A DNA stretch of 64,000 nt from the NCBI GenBank assembly GCA_963727235.1, contig CAVSFZ010000014.1, positions 119,937 to 183,936 of the forward strand, read 5' to 3'. This document shows, in pieces, positions 52,901-60,419 of the stretch (its first letter is position 1; each line of letters opens with the position of its first letter). A program made the translations under genes and the position numbers. Below the pieces are notes generated by a model that was given only the letters and a program-made list of their open reading frames with translations, was not told where the DNA came from and ran no database searches. The DNA comes from CAVPTL01 sp963727235 (GTDB lineage Bacteria > Actinomycetota > Thermoleophilia > Gaiellales > JAICJC01).

Positions 52901-54223
52901 CGACAAGTCGCGATAGGGGTGTGCGCGGCAGACGACGCGATGAAGCTCCTCCACCTCCCACTCGTCCATCGCGGTCATCGCCACGATCTGCTGTGCCAGC
53001 ACGTCCAGCGGGCGGCGGGGCACGCGGGTGTGCTCGATCTCGCCCTCCAGCATCCGCCGGGTGACCACCGCAGTCTCGAGCAGGTCGCCGCGAAACTTGG
53101 GGAAGAACCGGCCCGACGAGGCCTCGCCCACGTTGTGGCCGGCGCGCCCAACCCGCTGGAGGCCGGCGGCGACCGATTTGGGCGACTCGATCTGCACCAC
53201 CAGGTCGACCGCGCCCATGTCGATTCCCAGCTCGAGCGACGAGGTGGCGACCAGCGCCGGCAGCCTCCCGGTCTTGAGCAGGTCCTCGATCTGGAGCCGT
53301 TGCTCGCGGGCCAGCGAGCCGTGGTGCGCCCGGGCGATGTCCTCCTCACCCAGCTCGTTGAGCCGGTTGGCGACCCGCTCGGCCGAGCGCCGGCTGTTGA
53401 CGAACACGATGGTGGAGCGATGCGCCCGCACCAGCTCGAGCAGCCGCGGATAGATGGCCGGCCAGATCGAGACGCGCGGCTCGCCCTCCACCTCGGGAGC
53501 GCCGCCGAGCTCGCGCATGTCCTCGACCGGCACGAGCACCTCGATGTCGAGCTGCTTGCCCACCCCGGCATCAACGATCGCGACCTCACGGCCGGCCCCG
53601 CCCAGGAAGGCGGCGATCTCCTCCAGCGGGCGCTGGGTGGCCGACAGGCCGATGCGCTGAACGTCGCGGCCGACCAGATGGTCGAGCCGCTCCAGCGAGA
53701 GCATCAGGTGGGTGCCGCGCTTGGTGGCGGCGACCGAGTGGATCTCGTCCACGATCACCGTCTCGACTCCTGCCAGCGTCTCGCGGGCCGCCGAGGTCAG
53801 CATCAGGTAGAGCGACTCGGGCGTGGTGATCAGAATGTCGGGCGGGTGCCGGCGCATGGCCGCCCGATCGCGCTGGGGCGTGTCGCCGGTGCGTACCGCC
53901 ACGGTGATCTCGCGGTCGGCCGCGATCCCGGCCAGCGGCGCCCGCAGGTTCTTCTCGATGTCGTGGTTGAGCGCCTTCAGCGGCGACACGTACAGCACCT
54001 TGGTGCCCTCGCTGGCGCGCTGGGTGAGCCCGTCGATAGCCGACAGGAACGCCGCCAGCGTCTTTCCCGATCCTGTGGGAGCAAGAATCAGGGTGTGGTT
54101 GCCGGCGGCGATCGCGGGCCAGCCCAGCAGCTGGGCGCGGGTGGGCTCGGCAAACGACCGCCGAAACCACTCCGCCACAGGAGCGGAAAAGCTCGAAACG
54201 GGATCTTGACGGGCGCCGGCCAC
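49982..54223 (-). CDS. lhr: Lhr-type ATP-dependent helicase
   Basis: The product is 1413 residues, the typical size of bacterial Lhr. The helicase core has LILAPTGSGKTLAAFLSAID (Walker A), VIVDEIHSVAATKRGTHLML (DEIH box), IGLSATQRPLEEIAAFLGGA (motif III) and RVGRAGHNVGEASSGRFFPK (motif VI). A winged-helix Lhr core and a long C-terminal domain of unknown function follow. Lhr unwinds DNA:RNA and DNA duplexes in 3' to 5' direction and is implicated in repair. GTG 54223 is the start. Its 3' end, LVLRE-stop, lies in palindrome 49956. Confidence 0.95.
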   Translation of the reverse strand: MAGARQDPVSSFSAPVAEWFRRSFAEPTRAQLLGWPAIAAGNHTLILAPTGSGKTLAAFLSAIDGLTQRASEGTKVLYVSPLKALNHDIEKNLRAPLAGIAADREITVAVRTGDTPQRDRAAMRRHPPDILITTPESLYLMLTSAARETLAGVETVIVDEIHSVAATKRGTHLMLSLERLDHLVGRDVQRIGLSATQRPLEEIAAFLGGAGREVAIVDAGVGKQLDIEVLVPVEDMRELGGAPEVEGEPRVSIWPAIYPRLLELVRAHRSTIVFVNSRRSAERVANRLNELGEEDIARAHHGSLAREQRLQIEDLLKTGRLPALVATSSLELGIDMGAVDLVVQIESPKSVAAGLQRVGRAGHNVGEASSGRFFPKFRGDLLETAVVTRRMLEGEIEHTRVPRRPLDVLAQQIVAMTAMDEWEVEELHRVVCRAHPYRDLSLAQLEGVLDMLAGRYPSDEFAELRPRIVWDRTDGVVHGRDGARRLAVISGGTIPDRGLYGVFMAEGGARVGELDEEMVYEARAGEVFQLGASSWRIEQITRDRVLVSPAPGVPGKLPFWKGDGIGRPYELGQAVGAAARTREFGPLDPLAAANLTNYLDDQERATGVVPSDRTIVIERFRDELGDWRICVLSPFGARVHAPWALVVEARMSEQLGIDVEAMWSDDGIAIRLPDSDAVPPTDLIAVPPGDLDDLLLDRVAMSPMFAARFRENAARALLLPRRRPNMRTPLWQQRLKAHDLQQVAKRFGSFPIMLETYREVLSDVFEVPRLKQLLQSIASGQVRLVEVESSQPSPFASSLLFDYIASYMYEGDAPAAERRMQTLTLDRALLAELLAADDLRELLDAEAIAEVEAELQGIGGHLTADTAHDLLRRIGALTRAELGRRGADDTIVARLVKERRAFEVGMVGEQRVIAAEDAGLYRDGLGVVPPPGVPMAFLDPVPDALDRLVLRHARTHGPFTSADVSARLGVDAAASLARLVKSGELIEGGFLPAGSGREYVSPEVLRRLRRRTLARLRREVEPVEPAVLGRFLPAWHGIGRDLRGGNRLREVVAQLEGVALPVAAIESDILPARVAGYRPDSLDLACAGGELVWIGAGPGRVRLYLRENVPLLHPHPEEREHQLLDVLARRGASFFADLVADVGGADRAVLADLWELVWAGLVTNDAWEPLRNGTTLRSVPAATTVRRARRARPTSSLPAARGRWSLVAPLLLPAATPRERARALAEVLLERHGVVTRAAVLAEGVPGGFTAVYGELRAMEEAGVCQRGYFIEGLGGAQFALPAAVERLRDLREADPRAEPVVVGAADPANPFGVTAPWPDAARKPARAAGAWLALVEGRPAVYVEKGGRGLVTFEPGLFDAGISALAAAVAERRIRRITPERIDGRPIHGDPAEQILLNHGFLQTHRRLVLRE

Positions 54224-54281
54224 CGTCGATGCATCCTACCGACGAGGGAGCCGCGGCGACGCCCGCCGGTACGCTGCCGGG

Positions 54282-55004
54282 ATGATCGTGGAGTTTCTCG
54301 GTACTGCTGCCGCCTGGCCGATCCCCCGGCTGGGCTGCTCGTGCCCGCAATGCACGTCGCAGGACGCTCGCGACGCGCGGCTGCGATCGTCGATTCTGGT
54401 CGAGCGGCGGGTGCTGGTGGACGCCGGCCCCGACACCTACGCGCAGCTGCGCCGGGCCGCGGTCGTGCCCGAGGCCGTGATCCTCACCCACGGCCATCAC
54501 GACCACGTGCTGGGGTTGCACGAGCTGGCAAAGCAACGGCGGCTGCCGCTGTACATGACCAAGCCGACCGAGCGAGGGCTGCGGAAGCTGTTCCCGCGGC
54601 TTGACTTTCGCATCACCCATATCACCCCGGGGGTGCCCATCGACCTGGGCGACGGCCTCACCTGCCGCGCCTTCGACGTAGAGCACGGCAGCACCCCGAC
54701 GCTTGGCCTGCGGCTGCAGCAGGGCGACTCGGGAGCGCTGGTGTACATGCCCGACCTGGGCGCGCCGCCGGCGTCGAAGCTGGCTGTCGGCGCGGCGGTG
54801 GCGGTGGTCGACGGCTCCAGCCGCGAGCGGGTTGTGGGTGGCCACCTCTCGATGGAGGCGATGATCCCGGTCGCCGCCAAGCTCAAAGCGGGCACGACGT
54901 TGTTCACCCACATCGGCCATCGCACCGGCACCCAGGTGGAGCTGGAGCAGTGGCTGCCGGACGGCTACGGCGTGGCCTTCGACGGCCAGCGGCTGGAGCT
55001 CTAG
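54282..55004 (+). CDS. MBL-fold metal-dependent hydrolase (PhnP-like)
   Basis: The product is 240 residues. The metal-binding signature THGHHDHVLGLHEL (HxHxDH) is present, with EFLGTAAAWPIPRLGCSCPQ at the N-terminus bearing a CxC that PhnP and related phosphodiesterases use for a structural zinc. VEHGSTPTLGLRLQ and the C-terminal histidine THIGHRTG complete the site. Likely a phosphodiesterase-type hydrolase; the substrate is unknown. It diverges from lhr and is followed directly by the GNAT gene (TAG-ATG). Confidence 0.85.
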   Translation: MIVEFLGTAAAWPIPRLGCSCPQCTSQDARDARLRSSILVERRVLVDAGPDTYAQLRRAAVVPEAVILTHGHHDHVLGLHELAKQRRLPLYMTKPTERGLRKLFPRLDFRITHITPGVPIDLGDGLTCRAFDVEHGSTPTLGLRLQQGDSGALVYMPDLGAPPASKLAVGAAVAVVDGSSRERVVGGHLSMEAMIPVAAKLKAGTTLFTHIGHRTGTQVELEQWLPDGYGVAFDGQRLEL

Positions 55005-55619
55005 ATGCTGGCACCGTCTCGGATCGAGACCGAGCGCCTTGTGATCCGTTGCTGGCAGCCGGACGATGCCGCCGCCCTGAAGCAGGTGATCGACCGAAAC
55101 CTCGATCACCTGCGGCCGTGGATGCCGTGGGTCGCGCACGAGCCCGAGCCGCTTCAGCAGAAGACCGAGCGGCTACGCGAGTTCAGGGCGATGTTCGAAC
55201 GCGACGAGGACCTGATCTATGCCATCTTCGACGCCGCCGACAGCGAGGTGCTGGGCGGCACCGGCCTGCACCCGCGCGCCGGCCCCGAGGCTCGCGAGGT
55301 GGGGTACTGGATCAGCAGCGAACATGAGGGCAAAGGCCTGATCACCGAGAGCACCGCCGCACTCACCCGCGTCGGTTTCGAGCTGTTGGCGCTGGATCGC
55401 ATCGAGATCCACTGCGATCCGCGAAACGTGCGCAGCGCCGCCGTCCCCGAGCGGCTCGGCTACGAGCACGAAGCGACCCTCCGGCGACGGCTGGCCGACG
55501 CCGACGGGTCGCTTCACGATGTCATGATCTGGACGCTCTTCGCCGATCGCTACCGCCGGTCGCCGGCGGCCTCAACGCCACTCGAGGCCTACGCCGACGA
55601 CCGGCGGCAACTGTTGTGA
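55005..55619 (+). CDS. GNAT family N-acetyltransferase (RimJ/RimL-like)
   Basis: The product is 204 residues. IETERLVIRCWQPDDAAALK, GGTGLHPRAGPEAREVGYWI and EGKGLITESTAALTRVGFEL (the acetyl-CoA-binding Q/RxxGxG/A region) are typical of RimJ/RimL-like acetyltransferases acting on N-terminal amines. The C-terminal region IHCDPRNVRSAAVPERLGY is conserved. It begins with ATG immediately after the MBL gene's stop, so it is co-transcribed. The TGA stop at 55617-55619 lies in palindrome copy 5. Confidence 0.9.
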   Translation: MLAPSRIETERLVIRCWQPDDAAALKQVIDRNLDHLRPWMPWVAHEPEPLQQKTERLREFRAMFERDEDLIYAIFDAADSEVLGGTGLHPRAGPEAREVGYWISSEHEGKGLITESTAALTRVGFELLALDRIEIHCDPRNVRSAAVPERLGYEHEATLRRRLADADGSLHDVMIWTLFADRYRRSPAASTPLEAYADDRRQLL

Positions 55620-55648
55620 ATAATTGGTGCCTGGCACCAATTATTCAC
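55616..55648. repeat. GTGAATAA-GGTGCC palindrome, copy 5
   Basis: Perfect 16-bp arms GTGAATAATTGGTGCC and GGCACCAATTATTCAC around a central T. The GNAT stop codon lies in the left arm. Apart from the central base it is identical to copy 2. It separates converging transcripts (GNAT and lectin). Confidence 0.92.
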
Positions 55649-55663
55649 CCCCGGCCCTGGGGC

Positions 55664-56983
55664 TTAGTGGAAGTCCTCGATCAAGCTGCCCAGGACGTCG
55701 AACAGGTCCTCGACGGTCTCCAGGGCCTCGTTGAAGCGGCCCAGGCCCGATCCGGAGCCGCCGTTGCCCTCGCCGGAGTCCTGGCACCCGAAGGCCTCGT
55801 TGGCGTCGGTCACCGTACTCACCTGGGCGCTGAGGAAGTCGTCCTGGGTGACGCCGGTGGTTGCGTTACACGTCGTGCCGTAGAAGTTGAACGTGGTGTT
55901 CGTGTACGGCGCCGACAGGTCGTAGGTCGCGACGACGTCGTCGTTGGCCGTGCCGCGGGGGTAGAGGTTGTTCCACCCGGACTGGTCGGTGTGGTTGGGC
56001 CAGTACATCCAGTTGTATTCACCGAAGTACATCCCCGCCCAGATATGCATCGTGATGTGGGCGGCGATCGGCGTGCCCTTGGGAACGTTGAAGGTTGCGC
56101 ACTGCCGCGACGGGATGGTCGGTGTGCTCCAGGAGTGCTTCTGGCCGTTCTCCGCATACTCGTAGGCCTCGATCACGCCCTCGGCGACGAACCCTCCCCA
56201 GTTACAGAACCTGATTCTCCCGGGCATGTTCAACGCCAGCGCGTAGCGCGCCATCCCGCCCTTGTTCCAATGGGCGAGTGTGGTCGCGGTTGACGTCCCG
56301 GACTTGGGCACAATGCCCCCTGCGAGGGTCGTGGAAGCCTGTGTCCCAGACCAGTCGAGGATCGTCCACTGCTGGTTGGTGCTACCGCCGGCACCGCTGC
56401 AGTTCCACGTTCCCACCCAGGCGCCGTCGTAGTCACTTCCGTTCAGGATGTCGGCACACTTCCCGTCCCAGGTCGAGCGCAGCGAGAAGCGGTCGGCGTT
56501 GTCCGTAGGCGCGAGATACCACACCTGTCGGGGGTCGACCTCGTGCCCCGGCAGGTCATTGCACGGCGACACAGCCAGCTGATTTCGATCCGACGGCGCT
56601 CTCAAGCACCAGCCCGGCTGGCCGATTGACCTGAGCTCGAAACTTCCCTGATCTTTGTAGGTGTTATCCGGGAAGTACACACCCCACAGATGGTTGAGCA
56701 GGTAGTAGTCGAGCTTGTCGAACCTGGTGGTGACAGCCTCCTGCTGCGTGGTGTGACCCCACCAGATCGAGTCGATCGCACGACCGTTCATCGCCGAGTC
56801 GAACTCGAGGCAGTAGGTGTAGTTCGCGCACGTCGGCTGGCTGCTCGGCTGGCTGCGGAAGGTAACCACAGCGTTCGCCGTGTCATGGCCTGCGAACCCG
56901 AACATGCCTGCGAATGCTGCAAGCACGGCGACCAGGAGGCCGACCGCCCGTCGGCCGGTCCTGCGTGACGGCTGCGTTGTCAT
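55664..56983 (-). CDS. Secreted ricin-type beta-trefoil lectin domain protein
   Basis: The product is 439 residues from ATG 56983. A signal peptide with an Arg-rich start (MTTQPSRRTGRRAVGL, then VAVLAAFAGMFGF) is clear. A ricin-B-type beta-trefoil region spans about 85-215, with repeats like FSLRSTWDGKCADILNGSDY and TNQQWTILDW (QxW motifs). The C-terminal part is a separate domain with GMARYALALNMPGRIRFCNW and MHIWAGMYFGEYNWMYW, rich in aromatic residues, ending in a Gly/Ser linker and an acidic helix. It probably binds carbohydrates outside the cell. The promoter is AT-rich (57054-57103). Confidence 0.75.
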   Translation of the reverse strand: MTTQPSRRTGRRAVGLLVAVLAAFAGMFGFAGHDTANAVVTFRSQPSSQPTCANYTYCLEFDSAMNGRAIDSIWWGHTTQQEAVTTRFDKLDYYLLNHLWGVYFPDNTYKDQGSFELRSIGQPGWCLRAPSDRNQLAVSPCNDLPGHEVDPRQVWYLAPTDNADRFSLRSTWDGKCADILNGSDYDGAWVGTWNCSGAGGSTNQQWTILDWSGTQASTTLAGGIVPKSGTSTATTLAHWNKGGMARYALALNMPGRIRFCNWGGFVAEGVIEAYEYAENGQKHSWSTPTIPSRQCATFNVPKGTPIAAHITMHIWAGMYFGEYNWMYWPNHTDQSGWNNLYPRGTANDDVVATYDLSAPYTNTTFNFYGTTCNATTGVTQDDFLSAQVSTVTDANEAFGCQDSGEGNGGSGSGLGRFNEALETVEDLFDVLGSLIEDFH

Positions 56984-57053
56984 TGATTTCTCCGTTCTAA
57001 CTCGTCGGTGACGGTGGGTCACTCGCGTGCTCCCTACCGATCAAATGAGAAAT

Positions 57054-57103
57054 CCTGCAAGATTTATATTGCAGGTTATACAGAGTACAAACACGAATTG
57101 CAA
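57054..57103 (-). promoter_or_regulatory. Lectin gene promoter with dyads
   Basis: On the minus strand -35 TTGCAA (57098-57103) and -10 TATAAC (57075-57080) are separated by 17 nt, a good sigma-70-like promoter for the leftward lectin gene. Directly after the -10 is a perfect dyad CCTGCAA-GATTTATA-TTGCAGG (57054-57075), and an outer pair GAGAAATC/GATTTCTC flanks the whole region. They may be operators or a 5' hairpin. The region is far more AT-rich than its surroundings. Confidence 0.6.
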
Positions 57104-57156
57104 GCAAGATTTCTCGACGAGCCTCGAACGGCGTGCAGGTGCGTTCTGAGGACGCT

Positions 57157-57723
57157 CTAGGCGCCGGCGAAGCTGCTGCGTTCGAGCCCGAGCAGCCAGC
57201 GCTTGGTCTCGATCCCACCGCCGTATCCGCCCAGCCCACCGCCGGAGCGAAGCACACGGTGGCAGGGCACGATGATCGGGATCGGGTTTCGCGCCATGGC
57301 GTTGCCCGCAGCGCGGACCGCCCGCGGGCTCCCGGCCGCCTCGGCAAGCTCGGCGTAGGTGCACACCTCGCCGAACGGGATCGCGAGGCAGGCCTCCCGG
57401 GCCCTCAGCAGGAACCCGTGGGACAGCCGCCAGTCGATCGGCGTGGTGAACTCACGCCGGTGACCGGTGAAGTACTCCTCCAGCTCCCGGCGCACCGCGT
57501 CCAGCCGCGCGGGGGACTCGATCACCCGCGGTGACACGGTGTCGGCAAGCTCCTGCAGCACGTCATCCAACGGCTCCGACTGGAAGGCCAGTCGCACCAC
57601 TCCCTGGGGCGTGGCGGCCACCTCGAGCACCCCGATCGGCGCATCGACCGAGGCGTACACGACGTCGAGCAGCCCCTCTTCGTGGGCGCGGGCCGCCAGC
57701 GCGTCAACTCGTGACTGGTTCAT
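57157..57723 (-). CDS. ogt: Methylated-DNA-protein cysteine methyltransferase
   Basis: The product is 188 residues from ATG 57723. The active-site motif PIIVPCHRVL with the acceptor cysteine is present, as are FLLRAREACLAIPFGEVCTY and RAVRAAGNAMARNPIPI. It repairs O6-alkylguanine by transferring the alkyl group to itself. The N-terminal region is longer than the minimal Ogt. It overlaps the 3' end of the sigma factor gene by 20 nt, an unusual linkage that suggests the sigma factor and repair protein are expressed together. Confidence 0.94.
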   Translation of the reverse strand: MNQSRVDALAARAHEEGLLDVVYASVDAPIGVLEVAATPQGVVRLAFQSEPLDDVLQELADTVSPRVIESPARLDAVRRELEEYFTGHRREFTTPIDWRLSHGFLLRAREACLAIPFGEVCTYAELAEAAGSPRAVRAAGNAMARNPIPIIVPCHRVLRSGGGLGGYGGGIETKRWLLGLERSSFAGA

Positions 57724-58183
57724 GTATCCATTCCTTCCTGACCGCGGAGAGGCCGGCCCGCACGTTCTGGCGGGCGGCCTGCTCGCTGCAATCAATCAGC
57801 GCGCCGATGGCGCGGTAATCGAGGTCGGCGGCAAACCGCAGGGTGACCGCAGCCCGCTGCTTCTGTGGGAGGCGGCGCACCGCCTCCCACAGCGCGGGCT
57901 CGGGCGGGGGCGGTGCCGGCACCACCGGCTCGGGCATGTCGGCCGTCGCAATCGGCAGCCGGGCCCGCGCACGGTGCGTGTCGAGCGCCTTGTGATGGGC
58001 GATCGTGAACATCCAGCCCCGCAGGTTGCCGTCATTTCGCAGCCCGGGATAGGCCCGAAGCGCTGCGAGCATCGTCTCCTGCCACGCATCGTCGGCCTCG
58101 TGGCATCCCACGGCCGCGCGCAAATACCGCAGCACGTCGTCTCCGTGGAGGTCGAGCAGCCGTTGAAACGGAGGCAGGCTCAT
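57704..58183 (-). CDS. ECF-type RNA polymerase sigma factor
   Basis: The product is 159 residues. Region 2 (about 6-70, RLLDLHGDDVLRYLRAAVGC and DDAWQETMLAALRAYPGLRN, RGWMFTIAHHKALD) and region 4 (about 100-155, LPQKQRAAVTLRFAADLDYR, CSEQAARQNVRAGLSAVRKE) are both visible. No anti-sigma gene follows; instead ogt overlaps its 3' end. It may control alkylation damage repair. ATG 58183. Confidence 0.88.
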   Translation of the reverse strand: MSLPPFQRLLDLHGDDVLRYLRAAVGCHEADDAWQETMLAALRAYPGLRNDGNLRGWMFTIAHHKALDTHRARARLPIATADMPEPVVPAPPPPEPALWEAVRRLPQKQRAAVTLRFAADLDYRAIGALIDCSEQAARQNVRAGLSAVRKEWIHEPVTS

Positions 58184-58222
58184 ATCAGAAGAACGCCGCG
58201 ACCCCCGGTCGCGTGAGATCGG

Positions 58223-59257
58223 CTACCCCGTCGCGACCGGGGCGTGCGTCTGCTCCCACTGCTCGGCGTCGGGGCTGAAGTAGACGAGCCGCGTCTTCTT
58301 CCACTCCTTGGTCGAGTAGAGCACCACTCGATCGCCCAGCCCGGTCTCGGCGGCGATCGCATCGAGCACATCCTCGCACTCTTGCTTGGTGCGGCCGTGC
58401 GTCATCGAGAACAGGTTGTACGGCCAGTCGGGATAGGTGGGCCGCTGGTAGCAATGCGACACGCCCCGGAACGAGGCCATCAGCGAGCCCAGCTCGTCCA
58501 TCCGATCCTCGGGGGCCTTCCACACGCCCATGCCGTTGTACACAAACCCGGCTGAGCGGTGATAGAGCACGGCGGCAAACCGGCGCATCTGGCCGGTGGC
58601 GAGAAAACGGTGGGCGTGCTCCAGCAGCTCGTCCACGGTGAAGCCGTGCCGCTCAGCCGGGCCGGTGAACGGCTCGGAGACCGTGCGCAGGTCGCCCTGC
58701 AGCGCCCGGATCGCGTCGATGTCGCGCTGCGGGATGCTGTCCGGCGGGGGCGCGGGGGCGGTGGGAGCCGCCCGCACCTTCTTGGCAGCCGGGTCGCGGC
58801 CGCCGGCCATGTCCAGGTCGACCCCGATCTTGAAGAAGCGAAGCGCGGGCAGCGGCCGGATCGACTCGACCTGGGCCAGCTCACCCAGCAGCTCGACCGA
58901 GGCGTCCAGGCCCAGCCGCGAGTTGGGCGGCACACCCAGCGTGAACCAGATGTTGAACTCGTGGTCGCGCTGATAGTTGTGGGTAACGCCGGGGTGGGAG
59001 TTGATCACCTCGGCGGCTTCGTCGGCCCGCTCGGGAGGCGTACGCGCGGCCACCAGCATCGAGCGGTAACCCAGCTTGCGGGTGTCGAAGATGGCCGACA
59101 CCTGGCGGATGATCCGCTCGGCGCGGAGCCTCGCGACCCGCTCGAGCACCTCGTCCTCGGACATCGCGAGCTTCTCACCCAGCGCCGCGTACGGCCGGGC
59201 CACCAGCGGCAGCTCGTTCTGAATCACATCGCACAGTCGCGTGTCTTGCGCATCCAT
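58223..59257 (-). CDS. Lrp/AsnC-type siroheme decarboxylase, NirD-NirL (AhbA-AhbB) fusion
   Basis: The product is 344 residues, two copies of the AsnC-like fold joined by a Pro/Ala-rich linker (about 168-192). The first half has an HTH (LCDVIQNELPLVARPYAAL) and RDHEFNIWFTLGVP with KIGVDLDMAGG. The second half has HRSAGFVYNGMGVWKAPEDR and SHCYQRPTYPDWPYNLFSMT. Such pairs are annotated as Lrp regulators but act as siroheme decarboxylases in the heme d1 and the alternative heme pathway, producing 12,18-didecarboxysiroheme. Here both subunits are fused. No ahbC/ahbD is adjacent, and the divergent cytochrome gene is the only heme-linked neighbour. Confidence 0.72.
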   Translation of the reverse strand: MDAQDTRLCDVIQNELPLVARPYAALGEKLAMSEDEVLERVARLRAERIIRQVSAIFDTRKLGYRSMLVAARTPPERADEAAEVINSHPGVTHNYQRDHEFNIWFTLGVPPNSRLGLDASVELLGELAQVESIRPLPALRFFKIGVDLDMAGGRDPAAKKVRAAPTAPAPPPDSIPQRDIDAIRALQGDLRTVSEPFTGPAERHGFTVDELLEHAHRFLATGQMRRFAAVLYHRSAGFVYNGMGVWKAPEDRMDELGSLMASFRGVSHCYQRPTYPDWPYNLFSMTHGRTKQECEDVLDAIAAETGLGDRVVLYSTKEWKKTRLVYFSPDAEQWEQTHAPVATG

Positions 59258-59283
59258 CCGACCATGAAGGATACGCTCGATCC

Positions 59284-59583
59284 GTGCGCGCCGCCCCGAT
59301 CACGGCACTGCTTGCCGCCAGCCTCGCGGTGACCGCCTGCGGCACCTCCGCCCAGCACGAGGGCCAGGTGCTGGTGCAGCAGAGCTGCGGATCGTGCCAC
59401 GCGTTCAAGCCCGGAGACCTCTCGCCGGTGGTCGCCGCCCCCAACCTGTACGAGCTCCACCCGACCCGAGCCCAGATCGTCGATGCCGTCAAGCACGGCG
59501 CGCCGGGGATGCCGCGAAACCTGGCCGGCGGCGAGGATCTCGACACCATCGTCAACTACCTGACGAGCGAGACCGCCCGGTGA
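59284..59583 (+). CDS. Small c-type cytochrome (lipoprotein)
   Basis: The product is 99 residues. A lipoprotein signal ASLAVTACGTSAQ places the lipidated Cys at about 19. The heme motif is CGSCH (about 35-39), and the axial methionine likely lies in GAPGMPRNLAGG. It is a class I cytochrome c anchored to the membrane, probably carrying electrons. The start is GTG 59284. It overlaps the HAD gene by 4 nt. Confidence 0.88.
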   Translation: MRAAPITALLAASLAVTACGTSAQHEGQVLVQQSCGSCHAFKPGDLSPVVAAPNLYELHPTRAQIVDAVKHGAPGMPRNLAGGEDLDTIVNYLTSETAR

Positions 59584-60419
59584 CCGACCCGATCCTGCCA
59601 CCCGACCTCGATCCCGACTCGGTGCGGGCGCTGGCGATGGACATGGATCGCACCATCCTGCCGTCCAGCCTCGAGTTCTCGCCGGAGCTGGTGTCGGCCG
59701 TGGCCCACGCCACCGCCGCCGGCATCACCGCGATCATCGCCACCGGCCGGATGTTTGCCTCGGCCCGGCCGTACGCACTCCAGCTCGGGGTGACCGCCCC
59801 GGTGATCTGTTACCAGGGCGCCCTTGTGGCCGACCCGGTCACCGGCGAGTGGCTCCTGCACCAGCCGATCGACGTCGATATCGCACTCGAGGTGATCGCG
59901 GCGGTGAAGGCTGAGGGCTTCCACATGAACGTGTACCTCGACGACCGGCTGTACGTCGAGGAGTTGAATACCGAGGCAATCACCTACGCCACGCACGCCC
60001 GGCTGGAGGCCCACCCCGTCGGCGACCTGCTGACGTGGCTGACCCAGCCCACCACCAAGATCGTGGTGGTGGGCGAGCCCGCGCCGCTCGACCGGCTGGA
60101 GGTCCATCTCCACCACCGTTTCGATCACCGCCTGTTCGTGGCCAAATCGCTGCCGTTCTTCCTCGAGGTGGCACAACCGGGCGTGTCCAAGGGGGCGGCG
60201 CTCGAGTTCGTGTGCGACCGCCTCGGGATCCCCACATCGGCCGTGGTCGGCTTCGGTGACGGAGCCAATGACGTCGAGCTGCTGCAGACCGCGGGCCTGG
60301 GAGTGGCGGTGGCCGACGCCGACCCGGTGCTGGTCGAGCACGCCGACTGGACCGTGCCCAAGGTCAGCGAGGACGGGGTCGCAAAGTTCGTGCGTGCGTT
60401 AGTAGACTCGCGGTCATGA
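59580..60419 (+). CDS. HAD family (Cof-type) hydrolase
   Basis: The product is 279 residues from GTG 59580, overlapping the cytochrome stop (GTGA). Motif I is DMDRTIL, where the usual glycine of DxDGT is replaced by Arg; motif II IIATGRMFASARPY and motif IV GFGDGANDVELLQTAGLGVA are intact, with a Cof-type cap in between. Probably a sugar or nucleotide phosphatase; whether the Arg substitution lowers activity is unknown. serS follows with a 4-nt overlap. Confidence 0.88.
   Translation: MTDPILPPDLDPDSVRALAMDMDRTILPSSLEFSPELVSAVAHATAAGITAIIATGRMFASARPYALQLGVTAPVICYQGALVADPVTGEWLLHQPIDVDIALEVIAAVKAEGFHMNVYLDDRLYVEELNTEAITYATHARLEAHPVGDLLTWLTQPTTKIVVVGEPAPLDRLEVHLHHRFDHRLFVAKSLPFFLEVAQPGVSKGAALEFVCDRLGIPTSAVVGFGDGANDVELLQTAGLGVAVADADPVLVEHADWTVPKVSEDGVAKFVRALVDSRS

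Noticed and set aside
59284..59583. Thioredoxin because of the CGSC motif
   Set aside because: The motif is followed by His (CGSCH), and the later GMP fits heme ligation; no thioredoxin fold residues.
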